A DNA stretch of 64,000 nucleotides from NCBI GenBank assembly GCA_012295275.1, contig CM022679.1, positions 3,183,412 through 3,247,411 of the forward strand, given 5' to 3'. The notes beneath the pieces were generated by a model that ran no database searches, had not been told where the DNA came from, and was given only the letters and a program-made list of their open reading frames with translations. The stretch comes from Chrysomallon squamiferum (Eukaryota; Mollusca; Gastropoda; Neomphalida; Peltospiridae). Shown here piece after piece: positions 42,930 through 58,091 of the stretch; within the stretch, counting starts at the first letter, position 1; each line of letters opens with the position of its first letter. The position numbers were made by a program, and so were the translations under genes.

Positions 42930-43160
42930 ATTAACGTTGTAAAACGTTTCGTGGGGCGGGCTTTATCAAACTGACCCAGATCGCCGGGTACAATATTCAA
43001 AAACAAAAACGAAAAAATAAAAACTCCAGACAGAACCCGGATAACGCCAAGCACTTCTTACTCGTGTTAAATTTCAGCCATGTTTGTCTTCGTGTCCCGG
43101 CTACAGATACCTCCACCATGAAAACCACGTCGCTGGCAAACCGAACGACGTCACAAACGG
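42930..43160. promoter_or_regulatory. GC-richer pocket upstream of cadherin gene 1
   Basis: Non-repetitive block with ACGACGTCAC (CRE-like) at about 43145-43153. A GTAAGA donor on the minus strand would end an exon at 43062. It may be an alternative first exon or promoter of cadherin gene 1. Confidence 0.25.
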
Positions 43161-43507
43161 CAACGACAACGAAATCTTAAGCTCAACATCGATTTATTTT
43201 GACACACATTAAACAAGTGTTTTAAACCCGAGTAGATAAACAATAAAACCTGGCAACTGTGTCCACTCGCAGAACAAGTGTTCGACGTGTTCTTGTTGTG
43301 GTGCGAAAACCTAACTATAAAATACCTTAAATACATTTTATAGGCTTCAGAGTGATTTTTTATAGGCTTCAGTACCTATCCTTTGCTAATAATAAAGTAA
43401 GACGCTTATGCTAAGTCAGCAGAGATTAATAAAGGTCGTCTTTTTTTTACCTTATTATTGTCAAATGAAATCACATCTTTCAAAGTAATGCATAAATAAT
43501 AATAATA

Positions 43508-43571
<64 letters not shown>

Positions 43572-43820
43572 GAAGTAGTAGTAAAATAAATTTGAAAGCT
43601 TTGTCAGTAAGTTACTTTGTGATGGCCAAGAAAGCGAGAGATAACGTTATCTTTACTTACCTGTCAACGTGGTGTTTTTAAAAAAAAAATTTCATCATCA
43701 TCATCATCATCATCATCATTAGTATTAATATTAGTATTAGTAGTATTACTATTTTACCATTCCGATTTAACCAGCTCACAAAAGAAAAGATGGCGGTTGA
43801 GGACGTTTTATCTCACTTAC

Positions 43821-43853
43821 TTATTTCTTTGGGGGTTTTCTCAGTCAGCGATT
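43821..43853 (-). other. Candidate noncoding first exon of cadherin gene 1
   Basis: From the putative initiator A at 43853 to a perfect GTAAGTGAG donor after 43821 is 33 nt without an ATG. Splicing to the acceptor four bases before the start codon at 41342 would remove a 2.5-kb intron. Confidence 0.35.
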
Positions 43854-43882
43854 GAGGAAGTCGGGTACAAAGTCATTTTATA
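43850..43882 (-). promoter_or_regulatory. TATA box plus initiator, candidate promoter of cadherin gene 1
   Basis: On the minus strand TATAAAA occupies 43882-43876. A TCAATC initiator-like hexamer at 43855-43850 puts its A 29 bases downstream of the first T, the standard TATA-to-start distance. A consensus splice donor follows 33 nt later. No other minus-strand gene start is recognisable nearby. Confidence 0.4.
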
Positions 43883-44099
43883 CTCGTCTGTCCTATGAGG
43901 TGTTGGCTGGTGTGATATCTTTATCAAACAACTTGACAGATCTTGTAAATAAAGTGATGATGACGTGTAGAAACACAGGCATCTTGTTATAACGTATTTT
44001 TTTTTTTTTAAATATTCTCTTCCTTTTGTGGGAACCTTTTCATTTAAATTGTTTTTGAATATAAATTTTAAAAGCATTCATTAAATGCATTGTTAGTAT

Positions 44100-44114
44100 A
44101 TGCACATACAAACA

Positions 44115-44148
<34 letters not shown>

Positions 44149-44330
44149 CACACACACACAATCATACATACATACATACATATATAGACATACACATACA
44201 TACATACATACACCCATACATTCATACATACATACATACACCCATACATTCATACATACATACATACATACATACACACAAATACCATCCTTCCTTCCTT
44301 CCATCCATCCATCCATCCAGTCATTCGATT
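44100..44330. repeat. (ACAT)n array with higher-order units
   Basis: ACAT/CATA tetranucleotides interspersed with CACCCATACATTCATACATA blocks that recur about every 30-36 bp, then CCTT/CCAT units. A looser CATT array continues to about 44440. Confidence 0.92.
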
Positions 44331-45824
44331 AATTATTCATTCTTTCGTTATTTCATTCATTCTGTTATTAATCCAGTTGTTCAGGCATTCATTCTTTCAT
44401 CCATCCATTCGAACAGGTTATTCATTCATTCTTCAGTTCGCTCATTATCTACGACCAAGAGTTAATGAGTTCATTTTCAGTTTCCCCAAACCCGGTTCTC
44501 TCATCTCATTCGCCACCTCGCTGTCCTCTGTAGCATTTCACGTGTTTCATGAAGCGAGAGACAAACACTGCATTGTCTAAAAAAAACATCTCTCGCTTTT
44601 AATTGTCGTTGTTCAGAAACTGTCAGGTGTTGGAGAATATTTAGCGAATGGATCTTAACTCGCGTGTTGTGTTTCTTTCGACAAATACAAAATTCTGGGC
44701 ATAAAGGAGGGTTTAGGAAAGCAGGTTTTACCACTTTGATGTTTGTCTTGGATTTTGACTGGTTCCAGGACACATGCACTAAATGATCCTCATGATACGT
44801 ATAAGAATAATCATTTATATATAATTAAGTTAATCTGACATTTTTCGTTACTAAATATTAAATATTACACTTGCCAATTATTTACGTAGAATGCGACCAG
44901 CCCATTATTTGAAATACAATTTAAAAATCAGAAAAATCCATTGAATATATTAATTATCGCACAGGTGACAAAAGAAAGTACTAAATATTACGTTAAATAT
45001 TATTACTAATTTTAAATATCACACTATAAAATATTATATCAGCGTAATTGTTATACTAAATATAATTTTGCCCAATAGGTAAATAAAATATTTTAGTAGA
45101 TATGACATATAATAAAAATACAGTAGTCTACAGGATAACATTACACATTACGTATAATAGATTCTATGTTAGTTTCTCCATATGTTCAACATTACACAAA
45201 CAACCGCCAACACTAAATGCTGTACTCCCCTTTTTTCATATTCTAAATACTACATTAGAGAGCTGTACATATTAAAATAACATAAATCTGTCTAAATTAA
45301 ATATCTCACTAGACCATAATTTAGATATATAAAAACTGAAGTTACTAGCTGGAACGATAAAATATTAATATTTGATTTTTAACTGAGGAAAAAATGTTGA
45401 CGTAGAAACTCACCTCCAGTTGTTTGTAATGTCTTAATACTCCTTATCTTTCCTACAGTCTTTAAAACATTCCTTTGAATATTTAAATATTTACTATCGT
45501 TCTTTTACTATTTTTTTTTCTTCTATTTGATAAACTAAATCACGTATTTTCAAATAGCCTGTTCATGTTACTCTCACCGCATATAAAAGAAATGAATATT
45601 TTTGTTTTCCTGTATAAATTTCAACGTGAAGTGAGTCATGAGATACGCCAGGTTGTATTTTTTTTATTTTAATCTACTTGACCAAACATGTTAATTTATA
45701 TGTAAACAGATAGCGCTGATATAACTGACAGCCTGGTTAAGTCACTTAGTTAAACAAAAAAAAAAAAAGTAAAAAGAATTAATTCTATTCTTCTTTTAAT
45801 TCATTTTCCTTTTTTTTCTCTCTC

Positions 45825-46086
<262 letters not shown>

Positions 46087-47049
46087 GTATATCTACCTGA
46101 CAGTGATATATTGATAATACGTAGATTATGGTCCAATTTGTGTTTTACGGGGATAATAAAATAATAAACAAGTTTGGGAGTTTTTTGCTTTGTTACTGGT
46201 TATAAAACAATTCACAACGGCTTATCTGTGGGAGTGGCAATATGCTGTCAGTGTTAGCAGGTTGTTCAGTGCTGTAGGTAACTTCGCTTGAATGTTGGTA
46301 TGGATGACTTTGTAACGTTGTCTCTCCACAGTCCTAATTTTTGTCTGTTGCGTAAAAAATTTATACATATCCTCTCCTACAGTCATTCTGTATTTGTATT
46401 TCTCTCAATAATTTCTTAATTTATAGACTGAGCAAGTCAATCAAAGAAGGCTGGTTCTCAAATTTTCACGGACGTAATAAATTAAAAATGATAAAGAGCG
46501 CCTATTTTAGTCAGAATGATAGAAGCAAACCTATCACAAACTACAGTGACTTCTTATGCAAGTTTGTTCTGTCACAGTCTAATCTTAAGAACGAAGTACT
46601 TTTTTTTAGGTCAAGTGTTATATTATCAGCTGTCTCCTAACGTAGTTTATTTTAAAGGAAATTGAACATATGTGTTAGGCCAGTAAATTTAGTAAAACAG
46701 TTCAGGTTTGTCGTTAGAGCCACAGTACACTTCACTGTTTTAGGTAAATATTTCGTTTGCAATATTTGCACTCGATGTATGTAAGCATCGTAAAGCAATG
46801 GAATGCTGTAAAAACAGTTATAATCTTCTCACATTATGAATACTTAGAGAGAAAGGAAACTGCGGATTATACACCCTTCAAACATGTCGAAATCAGTTAC
46901 TGGTATACCTAACATTTAAATAACAAGTATTTTCACATGTTTTCACGTTCCTACCACTTGCTGTGGTGTCTGGTTTAAATAAATAAACATTAATAAAAAA
47001 ATTAAAAAATAACACATGATGTTATTTATCTTTCTTCCTGACAAAAAAT

Positions 47050-47084
<35 letters not shown>

Positions 47085-48449
47085 GTCATGATTATGAGTG
47101 TTGTTTTTCCTTTTTCCTGAACTTCGATAAATTTCAGTCAGATTGTTAAGTTCTATTCTGAACGACATAATTCAGTTTGGCAATAGCCTGTTTTGTGTAC
47201 ACAAATGATAACCCGTGACCTTCCGGCTGTATTTCTACACATTACTGCCAAATCCTTGAATCCAGTGTCATAAATTTAACGTCTAACATGCAAACGCGGA
47301 GATTTCATAATAACAGTTACGTTTAGAATCAACGTATTCAATTATCGTTAAATAACAGAATGCTTCTACAGACCCTGTAAAATAGTTGACAGGTTTGTTT
47401 GAAATATTCCACATCAAAAATAAAAAGACTCAGCATAATATAATATTTGATTTGGTTTACTTTGATTTATGTTAATTAATTAAATTAGTTAATAATGTTT
47501 GTATTACTATTTTTGTTGGTGTTATTATTAATCATTATTATTATTATTAAAAGGAAAAAAATAAATACAAAAAAATCCCAGAAGATATAGAAAAAAAAAA
47601 AAAAAAAAAAAAATTAAAATTGGCGGAAGCAGAAACAGGTGACAAAGAAAAAAAAAATAAAAAAACGAAGAAGAAAAAAAAAAAACCGTCATTAGTCATA
47701 CTCATTTGATGTTTTGAAAATAACCGAGAATTCCCATTCGTTCGTTCTGCTAGGAAAACAAGACATAATCCGAGACACACAAAAGCAGACACATTCGGAA
47801 ATTCGAGCTCGCTTTGTTTTAATATTTGTGCAGCGTTCGAATGGCGAAGTGGCAATTACGAGATTACAGAAAAACCTCTTCAAACAAAACGCTGACCTTA
47901 TAAACAAAGATGCAAGCAAACAGAACAAATCCCCAGAACAAAGTGACCTTGTTAGTTATGACATTTTTTAAAAAACCGGTGTACGAAACCTGCGTGTTTT
48001 GTGGTGGAGATTCGTGAAGACAAACAGGTGCTGGTCGTGCCAAGTCGAGTTGTTTTTGACTTGTTGGTTAGAGCGCAGAAGAACGACGCAATGAATAGCG
48101 GTACCAGTCCTTCTTGGCGCATCTGTCGTGTTATTTCCCGTTCTAGATAGTGCTCCGTACTTGTGAAGTGTTCTTCTTTCTGATGTATGATGCCTTCGAA
48201 TAATCTACTTTTCAAACAGAATAATCTATGATATGGTGATAAATGAATTTAAAAATAAAACCTCAAAGAACCCGTCTCTTAAAAAAAAAAAAATAAAAAA
48301 TAAAAAAAAAAAAATAAACAAAAAAAGTTTTAATTAGATAATTATTAGAATTGTTATATTTAAATAATTAATTAATTAATTTATATTTATTACTATAGCT
48401 AATGCGACATATACTGCTGTTATTACTACTACCATTGTGTTGACATTAT

Positions 48450-48470
48450 TAGTATTATTATTATTTATTA

Positions 48471-48517
<47 letters not shown>

Positions 48518-48529
48518 TATTATTATTAT

Positions 48530-48562
<33 letters not shown>

Positions 48563-48596
48563 CTATTATTATTATTATTTGTATTATTATTATTAC

Positions 48597-48642
<46 letters not shown>
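48450..48642. repeat. (TTA)n microsatellite with TCA interruptions
   Basis: About 190 bp of TTA units, with scattered TTTATT and ATC interruptions on the left and a pure run at 48597-48642. Confidence 0.93.
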
Positions 48643-49087
48643 AAGCTTTAACAAAGCTCAGTATTTCATTAAAACGTACGCGAGGCACTCACTCTGTACT
48701 CGACAGGCTGACAAATGCTAATTCTTAATTCAAAGAAAAACATGTGACATTAAATTGTTGCTATTGTATCATGCTGGGGGTGGGGGTACATTTATTAAAA
48801 ACATGTGGCTTACACTGTTTTCCTTAATTGTTTGTGGCTTATTGTGAATAAAGCCAATTTCAGATATCCCTGTTTATTTGAAAAATAATTATAGGCACAT
48901 GGACCCTCTTTTTAAAACAGCACTTTAAGTTTTGCAGGTATGTTTTTGTTGCGTTCAGGGATGGGTCAACCGAGGTTGTAATTTACATAAATCCGAAACC
49001 CATGTCTCGGCTATTTATATGTAAAACATATGGAAATTTGAAATTCTAATCTAAAATCTGCAACACTTATTATAATGACTGTATGGT

Positions 49088-49089
<2 letters not shown>

Positions 49090-49154
<65 letters not shown>
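49090..49154. repeat. (GA)n microsatellite
   Basis: About 32 GA units, followed 70 bp later by (AAAT)n at 49224-49288. Confidence 0.97.
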
Positions 49155-49155
<1 letters not shown>

Positions 49156-49252
49156 AATATGTAATCGTATTTATTTGTTTTGTAAAAATAATTTTGTTAT
49201 TTATTATTATTATTCTGCTTGTAAATTTTCATGTAAATAAATAAATAAATAA

Positions 49253-49287
<35 letters not shown>

Positions 49288-49326
49288 ATTGCAGTCTTTT
49301 TATCAAGGTTTAGTTATAGTTTACCC

Positions 49327-49329
<3 letters not shown>

Positions 49330-49364
<35 letters not shown>

Positions 49365-49375
49365 TAAATTTAAGG

Positions 49376-49403
<28 letters not shown>
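49330..49403. repeat. Poly-T/poly-A snap-back pair
   Basis: About 30 T, then a 16-base AAACTTAAATTTAAGG-type spacer, then about 28 A. The halves are complementary and can form a long A:T hairpin. Confidence 0.9.
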
Positions 49404-49408
<5 letters not shown>

Positions 49409-50226
49409 ATTCTTAAATTCAACAAACAACCAAACAAAATAAATCCGGATATTTTGTCTAGTGTTTCATTGTTCAGTGTGCTTAACAGATTCAACTTTCT
49501 TTCTCTGACATTGCCAACATAGCTTAAATGAAAAGCCTTAAAGTATATACACAATAGCTAAATGATTCTTTCTTTTTCTTTTTTCTTTATTATTATTTTT
49601 TTAAAGTCTCGTTTTACCTTTTCTGTGAATCAGTGACTGGTCCAGATCATCAAGGCTGCGAGTAAACCATTTGTTTACGCATTTGTGGGCGCTGATTTAA
49701 ACTTTAGTTTGAAACTTGTTTTTTCTTCTCTCTTTTTGTCCTCGCTAATTTTGTGACAATATTTCTGATCTAACATACTAACTTGATAACACTAAAATTG
49801 GCAAGTTATGAAAGACGTGATACGTTCACCCAGTTTTTTGAACTCTTTGATCTTACCGTCCTCATTTTTGACTGATTCTAAAACACTTTCAAAATGGAAA
49901 TTCTAAACAGCCATTATTAAACAATGAAGAATTATAAGAAAGTTTTTCTTTCATTACCGATTACGTTTTGGAAAAGTGAGTAAATTCATCTAAAGAAAAT
50001 TTAATACGACACTGAGTTTGTATATCACACTGAACATTAGAAGTAATTATGTCCAGCTGCATACTTTGTTTTTTAAGTAATAAATCCGTTTCATAAATAC
50101 TTGTACATACATACATATATACATACATATACACAAGCATATGTACATATAAATTTGCATATATATATTATATATGCAAATACATAGAAATATAAATTTA
50201 TATATAAATTCTATAAAGTATATTTT

Positions 50227-50276
<50 letters not shown>

Positions 50277-52719
50277 CATAATAATAATGATAGTTACCTT
50301 TTATAAAGAGATGGTGATGAAGTGAAACACAGTTTGATCCTTATTACAGTTTCATGAAGACATTTAGTCTGACTGTTTCTACATTAATATATAAACTTTG
50401 TTTTAATTACTTAAATAACAAAACTAACATTACTCATATTTCTAAACTCTCCACATATGAAAACAAACTGAGACAAAATATAAACACGTTTTTATATCTA
50501 TATTTAACAAGATCAAAGAGAAAATAACTGAGAGCTCCAAACTGTCTTTGTCTTTGTTTTTTTTTAATCTCTATTTTCTAAGTAAAGAAAGAAAAAACAA
50601 ACAAAAATGATTTTTAAAATATTTATATTTAACAAGATCGAATGTGCACAATGCATAGATACATCATATAATCAACATCATCAACATTTCATTACAGATC
50701 TGAAAACAATCACACACTGTCAGAACATGGAGAAAACAGGTAACCATGTTGACATCTCTCATTCAGCTAGAAGTGAAAATAAAGCAGCACTAACTTGAAC
50801 AGCAGAGACACAGCAAGGCAAACAGGACACTGAGTTTAAATGTATACCTGTGTTGTGGTAGCTGTTCATTGAAATGTTTGCAGAGAGAAAAAGTTAATAC
50901 ATGGATAAAGATGTAACCTGCAAACATGATTAAAACACAGTTTTGACATTTTATTGATGACAAGGTCAAGAATAAAATAGTTATAAAACTTTAAACGATA
51001 TATGTTAAAAGAAGAAGAAAATGAGTAAATAAATATATAAGTAAATTAATGAGTCATAGCAGAAAAAAAAAAAATAATAAAATAATAAAGAATAAAATCC
51101 TAATAAAAAACAATCAGAAAAAACAACTAAAAGACAACAAACCCCCCACACACATCAAAAAAAATAAATAAAATAAAAACACAAAAAAAAAAATTTGGCA
51201 GAATAAATGAAAAACTAAAATAAAATAAAAATTATTAAATACAATATTAATTTTTGTTATAGATTTACTGTTTTCTATATTTACTTCATTTATTTATTTT
51301 TTAATTACAAAGCATACTTTACTGCTGCTATAATTTTAATAAAAAAAGAAAAGAAACTAAAAACATTTTTTACAAAAGTTATGACTTGTCATTTTTTTAC
51401 ATCATCATTCATTTGATTAGTTTCACATGTAAAAGAACAAATCTTCAGTTAAAATTATTTATTTAAAAATTAATCAATAAATTAAAACAACACAACATTA
51501 ACACAGATGTAAAAATATTAATTTACATTTGTACAAGAAAAATAAAAATCATTTGTTTTCAGTCCAAGTCCAGCTTGGTGTCAACAATTTCCTTTCACAT
51601 TTCTGTCTATACATTTACTTACACATGCAATAATAATAATAATCATATGTCAGTTAAAACCAAAAGCCACAATACCCTAGCTCTGGTCACGTAATTGACT
51701 TTATGTTTGGGATTTAAATTTAAAATTCAGACAATATTTTCTTTTAAAAAGTTATCATTGTATTTATTACTGCTTTTACAATGCTTATATATATATATAT
51801 ATTAATAAACATTCAAATAGCTACATGTACATAATATATGCATTGCAGAGTCTACCATGCAAGTATTAATAATTTGATAATTTGTTTACTTGAATTTTAA
51901 TAATAATGAAAATAATAAAAGTGGGGAAAAAAATCACAATTTAACAATTAAAAAAAAAAAAAAAAAGAATAATAATAATACAAAATAAATAAATTAAAAA
52001 ATTAAAGAATATAATAATAATAATAAATTGATAATAAATAAATATTTGCATAAGAAAAAAATATCAATTTACATACATAAAATTAATTTATTAATTTTCA
52101 ATATTTATTTATTTTACAGAAATCATTTAGTCTTAAAATGTATAAGGAAAAATTAAAAACATAGTAATGAATAACAATGTTGGTTCAAATCATTCCTTGT
52201 AATGATTTTATCTTTATGGGTATAATCATACAGAACAAACTACTCTAAACAGCTGCATTTCTTTATTTTAAAATCAACATTATATATATCTTGATTTCAA
52301 AGAATAAAAGAAATGAATTAGAAAAATACATTAGGTGGATTTCTTGGTATATCACATAATTATATTATCACAACAGGTGTCAGAAAATTTGATAATTTAA
52401 AGCATGTGAAAAAAGTGCATACCTGAGTTTATATACATTGTGGAGAAAAAAAGTAAATAATAATAATAATAATAACTAATGAGTACATTTTCATTTTAAT
52501 AGTTTAATTATTGTTATTATTTAAATTCCCTTATAATCATGTGATTTACTGTTATAAGTATAGTTGTAAAAGTTAATCAACAAACATTAATTAAAGATAA
52601 TCAGTTACAATAAACAAATAAATGTGAATTATACAGATATATAAAATGTATGACTAGAATATGAATTAAATCAAAAAATTAAATTAAAGATATGCTTGTT
52701 TTAATAATGGCACATCTCC

Positions 52720-52765
<46 letters not shown>

Positions 52766-55344
52766 TAATAAATTAATGATATATACATGCATAAAAAACC
52801 AGCCTACTTGTAACAAAAATAAATTTAAATTTCTTAAACTTTTTTTTTAATATTCACACAATATTAATATTAATTTTGTGAACAGTAATAAAGGAATATG
52901 AATATTTGAGACATACAGTCAAAGAAAAATTATTTAAATATGTAAAAGACAACATGATTACTTAAATTAGTAAACAATATTAAAATTATTTAATAACTAT
53001 GTTGAGAAGAATTACAGTCTGCTTTTTTAAATTCAGCTGTATAAATATATATTTTGTAATAATGTAGTGGATAATTAAACTATTTTGGTGGGTGAAAGAA
53101 AAACTTATCACAACCATTTTCTTGTTAAATAACTGAACAATACATAAATAAATAATTATATTCTAGTGAAGGCACTTGAACTGGGGTGTAGAATAATTAT
53201 AATTTTGTTTTTAAAAGTTTTATGTAAGATTTTATATGTATGTGTATGTACGTCTAAATATCTGTGTATCTTGTACCGTCTCTGAAATTATATGCATACA
53301 TCTTTCTGTGTGTCTTTAACAAAGAATATTCATATGTTCGTGAGATAGATTTTTTTTTATTGCAAATGTAAATAATTATACTGAATGTAAATGTATCGCG
53401 TTACAAAGGGAGACAGATTATAAAAACATCAAACAGAGTGATGTTTGTACTGTACTGTGACTCAAGGCAAGAAACAAGGAGAAACCTGAGACATTTTCCT
53501 CTGACTTAGTCTCAACATTAAAAAAAACCTTTAAAATTTCATCTGAAAATAAAATACAATAATACACGACTGAATTATTCTGTTTTCTTTAGATGAAAAT
53601 ACACTGAAGAAAACTTAAAATAACAAATTGAAATAACGTTTCAATGCATTTAAGTTCTTTAAAATAAAACAGTGATTATAATGCATTTAAAATATATTTT
53701 AAAAATTCAGTTTGAAATAAAATTAGTAAGTAAATAATGAAATACATTTGTACTGAATACAAATGAATGATTATGTGAGATAACACATGAAGTAAATATT
53801 TTAAAATAAAATAAAACAATTAAATTTTTAAAATTCTTTTAAACAAATAAATGAATAAAACATCATATAGTACATAAATAAACAATAGTTTCGTAAATTC
53901 AAGTTAATAATTAATTAAAAAAGACAGATTAAATAATTCAGTTTAAAAACAATTACATTTAAAGACAAATATTAAAATTTAGAATAAAACATGCGAGAGA
54001 CAAATTTATCACATTTTATATAAAAAAAAAAAATACATAAAAGTCATATAAAATTATTATTTTGAAAAATTTAATATATATATCAAATAGAATAGTAAAT
54101 AATTATTGATATGCAGAAACTCAAAGACCATTTGTAAAATGGATAGTAAATATTTACAAATTCTTTGTTTATAAAATTTGTTTTAGATTTGACTTGCCAC
54201 AATGTGTAACAGATGATTTATTATTTTTTAAAATTTTTCCAACAACTGTATATTACCATTACAGGAATTAATTAATTAATTATAACTGTTTTTTATTGTT
54301 GTTTTGTTTTTTCCAGTGTAGCAGAAGTTTGAATCTGCCAGATCTGGCAACTAATTTGTACTTTGGAAGCCATTTTGAATTTCTCTTGTCTGAAAATGTC
54401 TTGTTTGTTTTTCCAGTTACTTTTTTTTTCTTTTTTAATTAACCTTAATCCTATAAACACTTTACCTTTATGTTGTAAACATATTAAATCTATGTGAATA
54501 CGCTAGATATGATTACACAGTTCAAATATTTTGTGTGTTATTAATACATCTTTTAAATAAGTTTATTTTAAACACAGACAGAACATGGTGACATGATTCA
54601 AATAAGCTCTCTGTTGTGAAAATATCATTTGAATAAACATCTAATTATAAAAAAAATTATTTTTAGAAAATGATAAAAAAAAAAAACAAGATGAATCTAA
54701 TCAGTTTGTTCCAGAATATTTTAAATTTTAATCTTGATCATCTCATCATCATTTTTTTAACAGTTTATTAAAATTATTTTTCAGGTGTTTATATATAAAC
54801 ACAAATCCTGACTGAAACTAATTTTAATTATTTTTCTTCAGTTATCTGTATATTTATGAATCACACACTGAAGAAAATAATCCATTTGTCTTTTTCTGAA
54901 GAAGATATAAAAATATGCAAGCTCGATTTGAACAAACAGATACATTCTTTAACTACACACACTGTTTTCACAAAAGTCTGACTTACATTTTACAGAGTTG
55001 CATATTTTACATACTTTGCTGCTTTCCTGTGTTTAGTAATGTTTTCTATTAGAAATACATTTTTCTCCTGGAACCAAATAATACAGCTGTTGCACAAATT
55101 CCTTTTTTTTTTCTTTTTCTTCTTCATTTTTTTTTCCTTCAAAAATAAAATCAACCCAAGATTCCACACAAACATAAAATTAATTTCTATCTGGACGAAT
55201 TTCCATAAAATCCATAAAGTTGTCCTTCTTTAGAACAAACTAAGGTTTTTTTTTTTTCCCAAAGTTTTTTTTCCATCCACAAAAGAAAAACTGTTTTATA
55301 TCTGATTCTCCATTCAAATATTCTGTGATATTACAAAAGAAATG

Positions 55345-55350
55345 TTTATT
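55345..55350 (-). terminator. Candidate AATAAA polyadenylation signal for cadherin gene 2
   Basis: First perfect AATAAA on the minus strand after the gene 2 stop, 361 nt downstream. Chance occurrence is possible in this AT-rich region. Confidence 0.3.
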
Positions 55351-55710
55351 AATTCATTTTTCAGAGAGAATCTGGCCCCACTTTTATATCAAACACTTAT
55401 CAGTTGATCTCAGTAAAACCGCAATTGAACATTTAAGGCGACAAAAGCACAATAACAGCAGCGACATTAATTTATGTCAAAAATAGTTTTTCTTTTTCTG
55501 TTTTACACACAAACTAAAATCAACACAGAAAACTCTCACACAATAATTAACATTTAAAAATAATTTTCCATATTTGTATTTTTGTACACAACTTTAAACT
55601 TAATAATTTAGACAATCAACATACTTTGATACAGTTATAAAATACATTAATGATCTCTTTTTTTTTTACATCTTCCTCTCCCTCCAGTAATTCTAAATTT
55701 AAAACTAAAA

Positions 55711-56005
55711 CTAAATTTCTGTAGTCTGTAATCCATCAATATTCCTCGTTGTAATCGAATCACTATCGGGAACATGTGCATGTCCATTTGTAATTTTTAA
55801 TTTCCCATTTCCATTCTGGAATTTTTTGGACATGTCGTGATTTTTCAAGTTTCTGGAAGTTTCGTGTTCATTTAATGCAGCTTTCAAGTACAGGTCTCTC
55901 ATTCTCTGTGTGTTCTCTTTGTCTTCTGGGAAGATGTTCATAGAAACTTCTTGTTCATCGTAATGTCGATTGTGCTGTACTGCGTTTTCATCCAAAGAGT
56001 TGATT
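55711..56005 (-). CDS. Cadherin gene 2, last coding exon (tail, PDZ ligand, stop)
   Basis: 295 nt from a TATTTCAG acceptor to TAG. It encodes INSLDENAVQHNRHYDEQEV, the RDLYLKAALNEHETSRNLKN block, a Lys/Asn-rich stretch, and C-terminal DGLQTTEI. Longer than the equivalent exon of gene 1 by nine bases. Confidence 0.88.
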
Positions 56006-56076
56006 CTGAAATAGAGATAACTGGATGTCAGTGATTTTAAATAAATAAAAAAAACAAATAACAACAACAACAACAA

Positions 56077-56108
<32 letters not shown>

Positions 56109-57629
56109 TAATAGATAAATAAATAAATAAATAAAAATAAAATAAACAAATAAACAAAAACAAAAAACCCCTGATAAAACGTATAACAAACTGAGAAACA
56201 AACAAACAAACAAACAAACACAAATTAATATATAAATATTTATATAATTAAATAGATAAATAAAGATATTCACAAGTTACTAATCTATATCTCAAAACAA
56301 ATGAATGAATATGTTTATACACACTTAATATTTTAACATAACTTAAATATAAGTTGATTTTCTGAGGGGTAAAGCAGTTATAAAATAACTGACAGTACAG
56401 TGTTTTCACAACATTGGTAACTATATGTAAAATTAATTCAGAAATAAAGTAGACAAATACAAGGTATTTAAAGAACAAAATAATTAATTCATGATTAATG
56501 GGTTATTTATTTATATGTGTTCGTAAGAAAAGTTGTTCTGTCTTACAATGTCAGATTATACATGACAAATTATATCCATTTTTTGAATGAACAATCTAAT
56601 TACATTATCATATTTATTCAAACTAGGACTATAATAATAACAACCACAAATAATACATCTTGCCAACATCTTGTTATTTTCTAGTTATAACTCAAGATAT
56701 TATGATCATCATAGCAATCAGTATAGATAAAAGGAAGTCAAAATAAAGGACTGCAAAACTGATTAGTAATTATTAACTCATACTCTGGGTACTATTTTAA
56801 AAATAAAATGTATTTTTAATTACATACTTCATTCAAATATGTTTACATTCTGTTAAAAGAATTTAACTAATGGTTAGATCTATAACTTGAAAGTGTGCAT
56901 CAAACATAAAATATTTGCATTTGCTAAAACAAAATAGATAAAATAAATTTTACAGAATTATATCTCATGAAAAATACATAAACAAAATCCCAATAACAAA
57001 AATAAAATAATAAATATATAGTAACAAAATAAAAATCAACTCATTTAAATAAATTAGTAATAATGCAACATGCATTTAATTATAGCTAAAATTTAACAAA
57101 ATAAAAGGAATAATAATAATAATAATTAAAATTTAAAATCTTTATGTATCATATAATAATTAGTTTGAAATATATCTGTCTGTGGTTATTAAAAAAGAAA
57201 CATATCCAATCTAACTAAAGTTGAAGTTCAATATGCAGTCTTTTTTATCAGTATTAAGTAATGCTACAAATAAATAAATAAATAAATAAATACAATTTTT
57301 TAAAAATAAAATAGTAATAATAAAAAAAGAAACAAAAATATTTTCCATAGTAAATACAGAGTGATCATTAAAAAAGAATTAAAAAAGAACAATGCTAATT
57401 TCAGTAAATAAATAAATAAATAAATAAATAACATTTTATGAAAAAATATTTACACAATTAATTTGAGATATATATATATAAAAAGGAAGAAAAAGAAAAA
57501 AAGGATCCATTTTAAAAAATGAATTATGAAAAGAACTAACTTTAAAAAATGAATGAATGAACAAATAAATAAATGAGTAGATGAATGGATGGATGGATGA
57601 ATTAATGAATGAATGAATAAATGAATGAA

Positions 57630-57660
<31 letters not shown>

Positions 57661-58042
57661 AGAGGAAGCAGCTTCAATTTTGTGGTTCTTACCTTAAGCT
57701 GTGTGAGAGGTGGGGATCCTAGTTTACCAAATAAAAATAAATTTAAATCAATATTTGAACTGCTTGGTTTCTTTATAATAAACAAATAATAACTGATAAA
57801 TAAATAAAATAAATAAACAAAAAACAAAACAAAATAAAATAAAATAAAATAAAATAATAAATATTAAATGATATAGAGATAAATAATGTTCAAAGAGTTT
57901 AAAAAAAAAAATAATAACAAATGAAAAGTAAATAACTAAATTAAAATATAAACAAATAAATAAATCTTCTGAACTGTGTGATTTATTCAAATAAACAGGC
58001 AATAAATAATGTAAAATAACTGTAGAATTGATGCAATATTTC

Positions 58043-58091
<49 letters not shown>

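Noticed and set aside
44501-44779. 92-residue minus-strand frame with several cysteines
   Set aside because: No regular cysteine spacing, no domain match by eye, and no supporting splice context.
47547-48215. Overlapping frames of 77-102 residues
   Set aside because: No recognisable domain, poly-A driven in part, and no splice or codon evidence.
50607-50798. 63-residue plus-strand frame
   Set aside because: AT-rich region, no similarity, length within chance expectation.
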